Shown here one piece after another: positions 54,000-64,000 of a DNA stretch of 64,000 nt. This stretch comes from Leucosporidium creatinivorum (taxonomy: Eukaryota > Basidiomycota > Microbotryomycetes > Leucosporidiales > Leucosporidiaceae), in NCBI GenBank assembly GCA_001600635.1, contig BCKL01000004.1:724044-788043 (forward strand), written 5' to 3'. Under the pieces are notes generated by a model. It did not search any database. It saw only the letters and a program-made list of their open reading frames with translations, and was not told the origin of the DNA. Positions within the stretch are counted from its first letter, which is position 1. Every line of letters begins with the position of its first letter. The translations under genes and the position numbers were made by a program.

Positions 54000-56996
54000 C
54001 TAGAAAATATCATCATCACTCTGCGCCAGATCCATGGCCTCATCATCCTCAATCACCACCGTCTCGGTCTTACTCTTCTCCTCCACGACGAACGGCGCTC
54101 CATCCACGTCCTCCAACAGCATCTCCCCGTCGAGATCCACAGCCTCGCCATCAACGTCCGCCTCCTCACCATCAACATCCTCCACCGGTGCACCATCGAC
54201 GTCCTCTACCGGCGCACCGTCAACGTCCTCCTCGGCCTCGTCTGGCAGCTCGGCGTCCAGAGCCGAGGGCTGGAAAGTCGTCTTGAAGCCGCCGATCTTG
54301 AAGCCTCGTTTGGCTGGTGGTGCTTCCGGTGTTGTTACTGTTGCTGGTGCTTCTAATACAGTCTCGGCTGGAGCGAAGGATGGGGCGAAGGCGGGGGCGA
54401 AGGCAGGAGCCGAGGCGTCGAGGGTGGAGGAAGGAAGGGAAGCCATCTCGGTATCGAGGGAGTCGTCGAGCTCGGTGGCGGTGGAGACGACTCCAGAGAG
54501 GCGTTGCCGGAAGTCCTCGATGACCGATGGCTCGAAGAGGATCCAGTCCCTCTCCCAGACGTCGACGATCTGCGCAAGTGAAGGATGGTCAGCTCGTAAA
54601 AGGCCGAGGAGCGAGAGTTAAAGCGCTCACATCGACGACCTGATTCCTAAACTGCTCAGCCTTCATCCTACCAGGGAAGGAGAGGTACACGTCTCCGAGA
54701 TGATCAAACACCTCGGGCAGGCGGTTCTCAAAGATGGAGCGGTATACCCAAGCGTTGGGCAGCGAAGCGGACGAATTGTGCAGGATGTCTGAGACGAGGT
54801 GGAGACGAGCAATCTTGCGAGGTACGGGAGTGCCGTCGAGGGTGAGGGAGGCGACAAGGAGGTCGACGATCTGCGAAATGAGGAGGTTTAGCGAGGAGCG
54901 CAGAGAGGTGAGAAGACGACGTACAAATGAAGCAGCATCCGCATGCTCCAGTGCGAAGGCCATGCTTCGCCCTATCCTCTCCCTTGTCGAAGTGAGGCTT
55001 CGCAGCATCGACTCGAAGCGTTTCTGAGCGAACTTGCCGAGTCGTCCTTTCGGGGTGCGCTCCCGCTCCGAGTCCTCCGCCGAGTCGGACGAGTAGATGT
55101 CGGCGTTGCCCTATGTAGTGAGGAAGAGCGAGGTCAGCGAGGTGTCGGCGGTAAGCGGACGGCGGTGAGCGGACGAGCACTGGACGGACCTCGTCGATAA
55201 AGCTGACGGTCGAAGGCGGGCGATACCTCGAGTCGAGCAGCATCTTGAAGTAGTGGTAGGACGGGAGCTGTGGAGTCCGAGGATCAGCATCGCCCTCGAC
55301 AGCACGACCGAGTCTCATCAACTCACCTCCTCATCGTACAGGAAGGAAAACTTGGGGTTCTCCCGCTCCTTCTCTCGGATCATATCCTCGAACCCACTTC
55401 CATGCTCCCTCACCCTCGCGCTAACGCTCCTCAAAAACTTGTCGTCCACCCCGGGTTCCAGCGTAGGCCACTGCCGCCGCGGTGGGGAGCGCGAGCGCGA
55501 ACGAGATGGCGAGGCCGAGGAGTAGCGACGAGAGCGGTCGCGAGAGGAGGAACGACCGTGGTGTGGTCGGCGTTCTCGCTCGCGGTCGGAGCGAGAGGAC
55601 GCGCCTTCGATTTCTGTGGAAGCGAGGAAGAGTTAGCACCTGATCGCAGAGGGTGCCGTGCTGAACTCACCGTAGATCGGTCTCGCTGGCAATGGCACTG
55701 CCTTGCCCCATCCCGTACGCAGAACGCTCCCTCCCCACTCCGCTCCATCTAGCTCCTTCGCCGCTTTCTCAGCATCTGGCCTGCGAAGGAACGCGACGAA
55801 GCCGCCGAGGAGACGACGACCTCCGACAGGGACCGAGTCGGCGCGAGGCCACATGATCTGTGAAGAAACGAGGAGACTCAGCGAAGGAGGAAGGATGTCG
55901 AGAAGACGCCGAACATACCTTGACGCTCCCTACTGGTCCGTACTGTGCGAAAAACATGCCGAGCGACGGCTCGGTGACGTGCTGAGGCAGTCCCGCGACG
56001 TGAATGTTGGTGGTGAGAGGATCTCCGGCGTCGTATGAGCCGGTTAGAACGGGGGCATGCTCTCGAGCTGTGGGCAAGAGTGGAAATGGGTAAGCGAGAG
56101 CTCGGCGCAGGAGGGGAGAGGGCAAGACCGACCTGCGAGCGCCGTGACGGAAGATCCGACTGCAAGGAAGAAACGTCAGCGCGTGGAGAGTTCCGAAGAG
56201 ACTACACGACAGCTCACCTCGACCAGCTTGGAGCTTGAGACGATCCTCGCGGACCTTCTGATCTCTGTTGTGTTCGGCGGCGGCGGAGGAGGAGGATCAC
56301 GAGGGGTAGTGGGAAAGCAGCGAATGATGTAGCGAGAAGGGCAAGAGTTCAGTACGTCTGCTTCTCAAGTCGCCAGGCGGAAGGGAAGTAGGAGGGACCT
56401 CTTGAGCTCTTCGAGGAAGTTGTCCATGTCGCGCTTCTTGCGGCCGAAGGGGACCTTGGCGGCGACCTCCGGCTGTATAGAAGTAGGGGGTAAGCTGGCA
56501 GCTCTCAGAGGACGTCATAACGAGCCACCGAACGCACCTCATCGTCGTCGAGCAAGGCGGCAGGTGCCGGCCTCATCGCTTTGGGTCCTGTAGGGATAGC
56601 CGGCTGCTGAGGAGACGGATGTAGCATCGTCTCCTTCTCCCTCAAGGGGTTGTAGCCCTCCCCTCCCCCAGCCCTCACAAACCCCTTCCCCATCGTCCTC
56701 ACGCTCCTCCCCGCCGCCGCTGGCCCACTTCCTTCCTCCTCTTCTGCACCAAAGCTCTTGACGAAATCCTCATACGCCTTGGCAGCCAACGCCTCCTCCT
56801 CGACCGCTTTAAGCCGCTCGCGCTCCTTCTCCAACTCGCGCTTGCTCTTGCGTTGGTTGCTCGCGCCTTGCTCGAAGGCTGCTACTTTGGCGGCGGCTAC
56901 CGCCTGGGCGGACTGGAGTGCAGAGATATGGTCGTCGTTGGCGAGGAGATGCCGAGGATCCCGCGTGTCGGGCGTGGGCTCGTTGTGTCGTGACAT
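54000..56996 (-). CDS. U2 snRNP-associated SR140 (U2SURP) homologue
   Basis: Exons 5' to 3': 56538..56996, 56399..56472, 56218..56264, 56133..56159, 55919..56067, 55671..55857, 55327..55613, 55190..55267, 54925..55110, 54631..54870, 54000..54569; 767 residues. Domain order matches SR140: N-terminal helix with KERERLKAVEEEALAAKAYE, PFGRKKRDMDNFLEELKR, an RRM (TTNIHVAGLPQHVTE...GGFVAFLRRPDAEKA, about 220-310), an RS/RR stretch, a SURP module (FEDMIREKERENPKFSFLYD...YHYFKMLL, about 365-425) and a CID-like domain (LTSTRERIGRSMAFALEHAD...ARLHLVSDILHNSSASLPNA). The C-terminus ends in repeated EDVDGAPV acidic units. It acts in the spliceosome with U2 snRNP and RBM17/CHERP. Confidence 0.9.
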
Positions 56997-57151
56997 GGCT
57001 TCGAAGCGAGGTGAGCGGAGGAGGGAGAGCCATGAGAGAGTCGATTCGCACTTGAGGTCTCGAGACTTTGTAGCTTGACAAGCTCTATGCTATAGCAGTA
57101 ACAATGGCACACATACAGCAAGCAGAAGTCCAATGGTCTCCTTCAAAGCAA

Positions 57152-60100
57152 TCACCAAGCCCAAGTCCCTGCGAAACGAAAGCCGAACCGAAATGCGGAG
57201 GTCAGTGCTGCTCTTCCTCCCTCCCTGCTCGACCAGGACCCCGTCAGAAGAATCAAAACTCACCAGGTTCCGCGGCCGTCCACTCCTGACTATCCTGCGT
57301 ATTCATCAACGGCCACGCAGGGTTTCCTACTCCCGGCGCTCCTCCCATGCCATGCATCCCCGGTCCACCATACCCAGCATGCATCCCCGTCGGGTCCATC
57401 TTAAACATGTCCCACATCTGATCCTGATGAGGCGGTAGCAGAGGCTGATTGGGGAGGACAGCAGCGGCGGGAGAGGAGGAGTGAGGGGCGTGAGGGAAGT
57501 AGGGGTTTGCTGCGAGGGCGTGTGGGTGCGAGTGGAAGATGGAGGGCATGACGAGAGGGCCTTGGTGGAGTGGTGGAGGGAGGCCGAGCTTGGGGGAGGA
57601 GGCGTCGAGGAGGGAGCGGATGCGAGTCGAGTGGAGCGCCGAAAGGGTTCGGCTTTGAAGGAAGGAGAGGTCAGCGAGGGGTAGACGAGGGAGAGGAGGC
57701 GATGAAGACGTACGTAGTTGGTCGCAAGCTTCCCATACGAGAGAGCAGATCCGCCGCCTTCCTACACAACCCTCGCAGCTCCTTGTCCTGCTCGGTCGGC
57801 GGGGCGCTCGTCGCGCTCGCGATCTGCTCGATGGCACGGGTGAGCTCGTCTCCCCTCTCCGAATTGGACTCGAGACTCACCCTCAGCACCAGAGTAGCAG
57901 CATAAGCGATGTTGACGACGAGCGCATTATTCGCGTAAGCCAGCGAGGCGTCGGGCCAGTTTGCGGCGATCCTGAGCGTCTCAGCAGCCGAGCTCTTGCA
58001 CTCCTCCAAGATCGGTCGAAGAGGTCCCTTGAAGCGAAGCGAGATGGAGAGGAGAATGGTGCAGTTGTGCTGTTTGACGAGTTGGACGTAGCCGTCTGCG
58101 AGTCGGGGCGACAACGTCAGCTCCTGACGCTACGAATGACAGGCAAGGGAGAGACAGGAGAGAGAAAACTCACTAGATCCACCCCACTGCTTCATCCAAT
58201 CCTCCATATCATGACTCCAACTCGCATTGAACGCCTCCCTCAATCCCTCTCCCCCTCCTCCGCCCTGCGCCGCTGCCTCCTCCTTCAACCCCGCTGAAAG
58301 CGCCAGCGCTTTCGCGTACACTCGGTTCAAATCCTCCATCGCGCAGAGGTCGTAGTTGGGCGAACCGCGCTTGACGGGAGGGACGTGGGAGCGGAACCCG
58401 CCGACGAGGTTGAGGCCTTGTACGGCGCCGAGTCGGCCGGTCGAGACGCAGAGGCTGTAAATGAGTGAAGTAGAGTTAGTGCTCGTCCTCACGTAAGCTC
58501 GCACTGTCCGCTCGTCGTCTCCAGCCTCCTGCCGCCCACCGAGCAGCCGAGCTCGGCGCTCCGACTCAGCTCCTCCTCCTGCTCCTCCTCCTTTCGTCGC
58601 CCAAACCTAAATGGAGGGGGAGCTTGAACTCACGCAATCTCCGCAACACTCAACAACGTCCAACTCCTCGCTCGATCGACCGCCAACTCCCTAAACATGG
58701 CCTCCGAGTCCCCCGGCAACTGAGTGACGGAGCGATAGAATTGATAGGTCGAGGCGGTGAGGGTTTTGTCCAGACGGATTTCGGTGGCGATGCGCCTGGT
58801 TGGTGGCGAGTGGGAGGGAGGGAGGGAGTGAGGGGGAGGGAGGTGAGCGGGGATCAGGGAGGGAGCGAAGAAAGAGACGTACAGAGCCTGTCCCAGCCAT
58901 CCCCACCTGCGATCATCTCCCCAGTTGTTCTCAATCGGCGCCCAATGTCTGCAGGCCCTCGACCTCGGTCAGCTTCCCTCTCCCCTTCCTCCTGCTCTCC
59001 CTCGAGATAAGATAAGTGAGCAAACTCACACCAACAAACAATACGCCTGCACAATCTCGACCGTCTTATGTCCCTCGCTAAACACCCTATCACTCAAGAA
59101 CAGCGCATGGGAATGCAGCGGGGCGATGAGATGGTGAGAGAGGGGACAGAAAGAGGCGGCTGTGTACGCGAGAGCGGTTGTGAGGAAGGGGGAGGTATCA
59201 CGCAGGAAACGGGGCGTGTGGATTAAGGGGGACAGGTGCCAGATGAAGGGGTGGAGGGAGGTGAAGTAGCTGTTTAAGAGGGGGGAGGGGGTTCGGCGAA
59301 GGGGAGTTGGGAGAGAGAAAGGAAGAGCACGGCGTCAAGAGGGTCAGCGATCATCTCTCAGCGAGAAAAGGTGAGAGAGGAGCAAGCGAGGCGCACAGGT
59401 TGACCAAGCGCGTCAAGTTCTGTTCGGTGAGCAATCCCAACGCTACAGGATCGAGCATCGGTTCCCTATCCGTTCGAGCTTGATAGAGACCTGTTGCCGC
59501 GCATGGGATAGTTTCCAGTCAGCTTCTACCTTCGAGTACACCATCAACCAGCCTCCCCTTCCTCGACCCCAGCCGAAGAGAAGGAGCGCCAGACGCGAGC
59601 CCGAAGGATGAAAGCGAGCAATAGACCCACCAGTCGAGAAGTATTGATCCGCGGGGGTCGAGTCGTGCTTTGCGGATGGGAGGAGGGAGAGCGTGTTGCC
59701 CGACTCTTCTTCGGTCGATTCGCTGATCTTGAGGGAGGAGATGTGCGCCTGTTGGAGGATGACGGTCGGGAGGGGAATAGGGCAGGGAGGAGAGGTGCGA
59801 GTAAAGAAGATGAGGATGAGGTGAGGAATGCGACGAAGCGCGGAAGCGAAGTCAGCGCCCACTCTCCATCGCCGAACCACCTTCCGCTCGCTCCTCCTCC
59901 CTCTCCCTCAGCAGCAGCACCCAGAGACTCACCAGAATCGCCAATGGACTCTCAATCACGCTCTCCAACCCTCTCGCATCCCCCTCTCCCTCTCCCTCCT
60001 CCTGCTGGTGCCCCCCTTTCGGCGTCCCTCGATTCGCCGGCGGGGAGAGGCTGGACCTCGAAAGCCGAGGGGAAGTGGAGCCTTGTCTTGCTGCTAGAGG

Positions 60101-61006
60101 GTGGCCGGAGGAGGAGGCTTGGAGGGAAGAGAGTTGAGCGAGGGCTTGGTCCACGTCTCGGTGGATCGATTCGAGGAGGATCATGTTGCTGTTTGATAGG
60201 TTGGAGGGAGGTGAAAGGAGAGGTGTGGAGGAGGGTAAGGTATGGAGGTCAGTCGGGTGTGCTGAGGTGTAGCGATAGGCGAGAGAGGGAAACGAACGGG
60301 GTCATGGCCCTCTTTCGGCCTCGTTTGGCGAATACTGCAAAACAAAAATGGTCAGCTGGAGCGTTAGGTCTGTGAGAGCGAGGGCACCATACCTGGGTAC
60401 TCGCACTTTGCTCCCGAGGCCATACACCTCGTACAGATGGGTCCTGAGTTCGGCGCCGGGGCATTAGCTCTTTATCGGACGTTCTAGCGGCGGCGAAGAG
60501 CAGGGCTTACCTTGACTACACTTGGCCTTTGCTTCCCTACATCCCGTGCAACTTCCAACTGTTTCAGACCGGTCCCACTTGATCAGCTCTCTTCCCCAAG
60601 TGCGTTTTCCGCCGCTCGTCGTCGACTCACTCTTCGGAGGTGGCATCCCTTGCCTACTCGGCCTGGAATCGATATTCCCATTGCCCATGAGCTGTTGCAA
60701 TCCCATCCTTGCTCTATCCAGCAGAACATCGGTAGTAGTTGGGGGAGGGGTGAAGTGGTGAGGGAGATGGGGCGAGGCTGAAGGTGTCGCAGAGGTGGAT
60801 GCTACGGCTGAAGTGGGGTAAGAGGGAGGGGAAGGATACTTGATCTGTACTCCTTCAGGGATAGAAGGAGGAGCAGCTGACGAGAGAGGCTGAGGCAGGT
60901 AGGGCGATGAGAGGTAAGGATGCTGAGGCTGAGGCTGCTGCTGCTGTTGAGGTGCATGTTGCTGTTGCTGCTGCTGTAGGTGTGTCTCCATCTTGACCTC
61001 GTCCAT
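57152..61006 (-). CDS. Zn(II)2Cys6 fungal transcription factor
   Basis: Exons 5' to 3': 60511..61006, 60393..60443, 60298..60334, 59933..60188, 59631..59748, 59397..59490, 59030..59269, 58883..58948, 58634..58795, 58174..58454, 57714..58095, 57264..57652, 57152..57168; 862 residues. The cluster C-x2-C-x6-C-x5-C-x2-C-x6-C is complete at C153, C156, C163, C169, C172, C179 and is split by intron 1 between the third and fourth Cys. A basic linker KRGRKR follows. The middle region (MLDPVALGLLTEQNLTRLV, YFTSLHPFIWHLSPLIHTP, HKTVEIVQAYCLLVHWAP, DRRWGWLGQALRIATEI) is the fungal-specific TF domain seen in regulators such as Pdr/Sip4-like factors. The N-terminus has Gln tracts. The last exon encodes only GTWAW and is the least certain. 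Targets are unknown. Confidence 0.85.
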
Positions 61007-61722
61007 GTCCTGTAGCTTGAACACGAGACGACAAGCAGGAAGCGACGAGAACGACCAAGTCAAAGCCCAACCCTCGCCTCAGCTCGAAAGGGCCCCGTGA
61101 TCAGCAACAAAGTCCCCTAAACTCCCCTGTGCGCGGGGAGGATGTTGGCTATCCGTAAGGCGTCAGAGAGGAGGTCACTATGTCTTCTAAGATGCTCTGC
61201 TCGACGAGAGGACTCGAAAAGCGAAAGCTCGGCGAAGGGGTCTGTGCGCTGCCTGCCCGAGCGAGCAGGAGGAAGGTGCTTGACAGGATTTGGGCTGCTC
61301 GCTGGCACCGGCAGAGATCTCATAGAGCGATACAGCTGCAGTGCTCTTTCCCTCTCAACCTACAACTTGACCAGCGGGTCTACAGAATCATCGCCGAGCT
61401 CATCGCCTTTCCTCCCACGCGCCTGCCTCACACTGCTCTGGCGCCGAGCGAGGACGTACAGCTGTATACAGCAGTCGGTTCTATGTATACATACAGCAGT
61501 CGGTTCTATGTATACAGCAGCCAGCTGTATACAGCAGTCGGTTCTATGTATACAGCAGCCGGTTCTATTCTTTACGTGTGTCCATATATAGATCCCAGTC
61601 TATCGCGCCTCTTCTCCTCATTGCCTCAAGCTCGGCGCTCACAGCTTGCTCTCCCTGCCCCTCACCCTCCCCTTCTTCAGCTCCTCCTCCACCGCCTTCT
61701 CCGCCCATCTCATCAGCTCATT
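61007..61722. other. intergenic with minisatellite
   Basis: Upstream of the Zn2Cys6 gene and downstream of the SDR-like gene. Apart from the minisatellite at 61.46-61.57 kb nothing is recognised. An acceptor-like end just before the TF start codon (AAGCTACAG) hints at a leader intron. Confidence 0.4.
61457..61568. repeat. minisatellite, about 4 copies of a 20-27 bp unit
   Basis: Repeats of TATACAGCAGTCGGTTCTATG with variants (CAGCAGCCAGCTG, CAGCAGCCGGTTC). TGTATAC half-palindromes recur between copies. Confidence 0.85.
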
Positions 61723-62640
61723 CTATTCCTCCTCCTCGTTCTCCTCCGCAGTCACCCGGTCATCCTTTGCGTCTCCCTCTCGCCCGCCCCAAGGGCGCGT
61801 CTCCATCGCCGAACCTCCCTTCGAGCCGCCGACCTCGCCGATAGCCTTGAACAGTGGTCCCAGCGTCGAGTTCAGCTCCAGTCCTTCCGGCAAGGTGTGA
61901 GGCGGAGGAGGTACGATGGAGATATAGCTCAAGCCTGACAGTTCCTCGGCCGAGCTCCACGCCAGCGCCGAAGCGGGCTCCCTGCCTATGTTGATTACCC
62001 TGCCGGCTTCTCCATTCAAGCCCTCAATCAGAAGAGGTATTAGACCCTTGGCAAGAGCGGCGCTCAAGCAGAGACTGCTGGTTGCGCCGTCGGCAGGCTG
62101 CTCGGTCGAGGGGGAAGGGTGACTGATCCTGTTAGTGGGCGAGCGGGTGTATAAAGAGCGTGACGGTCAGCTCTGACACGGACCGAGACATAACTGGAGA
62201 AGCTCACAGGATGTTCAAGGTCCCGAACCTGGCCTTGTAGCTCTGCAGGAAGCATTGCACTCCTTCGGCCGAACTCAGGTCGGCTTGCATGACGACGAGC
62301 TCGCCCTCACTGCCCCTGTACAGCAAGATATGTTCAGGACTAGACTATCTGGGGCCCAGATAAGTAGAAGGCTCACCTCGCTCCCTCCATCCGCTCAACG
62401 AAGCTCAAAGCCCTCTCGGCGCCGAGCACAGGCAGGACAACTGTTGCTCCTCGCTGGAGGCAGTGTAGCACTACCAGGCGAGTGAGAGTGGAGCTCAGAG
62501 GCCAGCAGAGGAGGATGGTCTGCTTGGAGGCAAGGGGAGATGACGAGCGAGATTTAGCTTCGGCCGGGGCTGCGAAGGGGGAGAGGAGGGCCGACCTTGT
62601 TCTGTAGGTAAGCGGGAGCATCAGAGGCTGAAGTCGACAT
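61723..62640 (-). CDS. SDR-like Rossmann protein, function unassigned
   Basis: Exons 5' to 3': 62596..62640, 62377..62519, 62208..62315, 61723..62128; 233 residues. It starts MSTSASDAPAYLQNK, then TILLCWPLSSTLTRLVVLHC with RGATVVLPV. This has the rhythm of an SDR nucleotide-binding segment but lacks the TGxxxGxG glycine motif. ELVVMQADLSS is the usual acidic adenine contact. SLCLSAALAKGLIPLLIEGL plus RVINIGRE follows. There is no Tyr-x3-Lys catalytic pair. It may be a degenerate SDR of the fungal DUF1776 type; this is a guess from overall shape. The C-terminus is acidic (ENEEEE). It is divergent from ATG27 with 120 bases between starts. Confidence 0.6.
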
Positions 62641-62760
62641 GCTGTACAGATCTTCAGCAGCGAGTGAGAAGTAAAAGCGAAAGAGGGCTGCCCCTCCCTC
62701 CCCTTCAAGAGCTCGCGAAGCGCGCCGCTAAGCTTGCCTTCCGCCCTTCCACCCCGCTCG

Positions 62761-63961
62761 ATGATGCCTCTGCTTCCTTTGGCGCTCGTCTCTTTACTGG
62801 CAGCAGCACAGTCTACTGCAGCAGCAGCATGGGACTGCAAATCTCCACTACAACTCGGCAAACAGCAGTTTGATCTCAGCTCAGTCAGTCCACAGCCCCG
62901 TGCTCGAGCTCGCGAGACAAGAACTGACGAGCCGATTGTACTACAGCTAGCAGGGGAGCATCATTTCGAGGTATCAACTCCCACTCCACCGACAATCACC
63001 AAAGTAGGCCCTCTCCCTCCTCTGCTCTCCTACAAGCAGCGCTGACGCCTCTCCGCTCTGTAGACCTCCTACCGCCTCTCCCTCTGCTCCCCTCTCCCCA
63101 GCATCCCCTCCGTCCCAACTTCGGACCAATGTCCCCCCGACACCAACTTCTGCATGACGACCATCTCGACACGCGAAGGGCTGGAGGATCGGATCCTCAG
63201 CGTCGTTCCCGTCGTCTCCAAGCTGGGGGAATCGAGCGCGCCGGCATTGGAGTGGGTGGAGAAAGAGGGGGACAACTGGTGGTTCAGTGTTGGTGGAGGG
63301 AGGTATAATACTGTGGATCAGAGGGCTAGGATTGAGATGGTCTGCGAGAAGGGGGCTAAGGAGGTGAGTCTCTGCTGCTCTCTACCTAACATTGCGACGA
63401 CAAGCTAACAGTTGTGATGTACAGACCGTCCCAACATTTACCTCCTACGATCCTCTCGACGGTCTACTCTCGCTGAAATGGACCACCGCCGCCGCTTGCT
63501 CGACCTCGGAGGGCGCTCCTTCTACACCACCACCGAAAGACGACGATAAGGACAAGAACAAGGATGGAGAAGGCGAGGGGGAGAAGAACCCCCGCGCAGA
63601 AGGCGGCATGGGCTTCTTCGGCTGGTTCTTTACTCTGTCCGTCTTCTCTCCCTCTGTCTCCCTCTCTCCTTCGGCGCTCGCTGACCCCTCCTGTATCGTG
63701 GTGGTGGAACAGCATCATCCTCTTCCTCCTCGCCTACCTCATCCTCGGCTCCTGGCACAACTACACCCAGTACGGCGCGACGGGACTGGATGCGATCCCT
63801 CACCGGGATTTGTGGAGGGACCTGCCTTATGTCGTGATGGATCTGTTTAAGGGTGAGCTTTATGCTCTAGGTCTCGGTTTCTCGGAGATCGAATGCTAAT
63901 GCTGTTATCTCGGCGAATAGGACGAGGCGGATCGAGGAGCGGCTATTCGGCGTTGGGCTGA
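62761..63961 (+). CDS. ATG27: autophagy-related protein 27
   Basis: Model: join(62761..63003,63064..63363,63425..63636,63713..63852,63921..63961), 311 residues. Signal peptide (PLLPLALVSLLAAAQSTAAA), a Cys-containing luminal MRH-like domain (WDCKSPLQLGKQQFDL, YRLSLCSPLP, DNWWFSVGGGRYNT), an acidic/Lys linker, one transmembrane helix (LIILFLLAYLILG) and a cytosolic tail beginning SWHNYTQYGATGLDAIPHRD, a hallmark of Atg27. The tail ends GRGGSRSGYSALG; YSAL is a YxxPhi sorting signal, as in yeast Atg27. The protein cycles between Golgi, endosome, vacuole and Atg9 vesicles. Two adjacent ATGs (62761, 62764) and one at 62734 are possible; 62761 gives the best signal peptide. Confidence 0.9.
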
Positions 63962-64000
63962 GGAAGTAGGATGAGGGACGAGGCGGAGTGGTTTGATTGA

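Noticed and set aside
1-64000. Transposons, LTR elements, CRISPR arrays, rRNA genes
   Set aside because: Looked for terminal repeats, reverse-transcriptase or transposase motifs, regularly spaced repeats and rRNA words; none was found.

Overview
This window looks like a compact, GC-rich nuclear genome segment of a basidiomycete, most likely a Pucciniomycotina red-yeast lineage (Microbotryomycetes-like). That placement is an inference. It rests on very intron-dense genes, short introns that almost always run GTGAGT...GCTGAC(C/T)...CAG, and conserved single-copy fungal genes. No species name can be read from the sequence alone. All gene models below were made by hand: each splice junction was chosen so that reading phase and recognisable protein sequence continue across it.

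Layout. 1-2.2 kb: 3' end of a LysM-domain gene and a small secreted protein. 2.9-6.0 kb: two tandem MYND zinc-finger paralogues (A, B), both showing damage. 8.3-10.7 kb: a homeodomain transcription factor. 11.1-13.2 kb: divergent ARPC4 (Arp2/3 subunit) and RPC9 (RNA polymerase III subunit). 13.3-20.4 kb: three cell-division genes in a row, MIS12, MAD1 and DBF4. 20.8-26.6 kb: an FAD-linked oxidase, ELP6, and a Ser-rich protein of unknown function. 27.1-29.4 kb: divergent ribosomal protein genes eS17 and uS8. 29.9-33.3 kb: a peroxisomal 2,4-dienoyl-CoA reductase and a TRIC-like membrane protein. 33.7-42.5 kb: MYND paralogue C, HIS5 and CIA1 (divergent), a CaMK-type kinase, and the intact MYND paralogue D. 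43.3-47.2 kb: a 25-exon multicopper oxidase. 48.1-52.0 kb: an inverted duplication holding a full F-box gene and an F-box relic, with an intron-containing tRNA between them. 52.2-53.5 kb: proteasome beta-3. 54.0-57.0 kb: U2-associated SR140. 57.2-61.0 kb: a Zn(II)2Cys6 transcription factor. 61.7-62.6 kb: an SDR-like protein. 62.8-64.0 kb: ATG27.

Most genes are housekeeping and independent in function. Notable groupings are the kinetochore/checkpoint/replication-kinase trio and the divergent pairs that share short promoters (ARPC4/RPC9, eS17/uS8, HIS5/CIA1, DBF4/oxidase, SDR-like/ATG27). The accessory component is the dispersed MYND family and the duplicated F-box locus. Each carries homologous flanking DNA, so they are segmental copies rather than isolated genes. 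No virus-like element, LTR element, insertion sequence or CRISPR array was seen.
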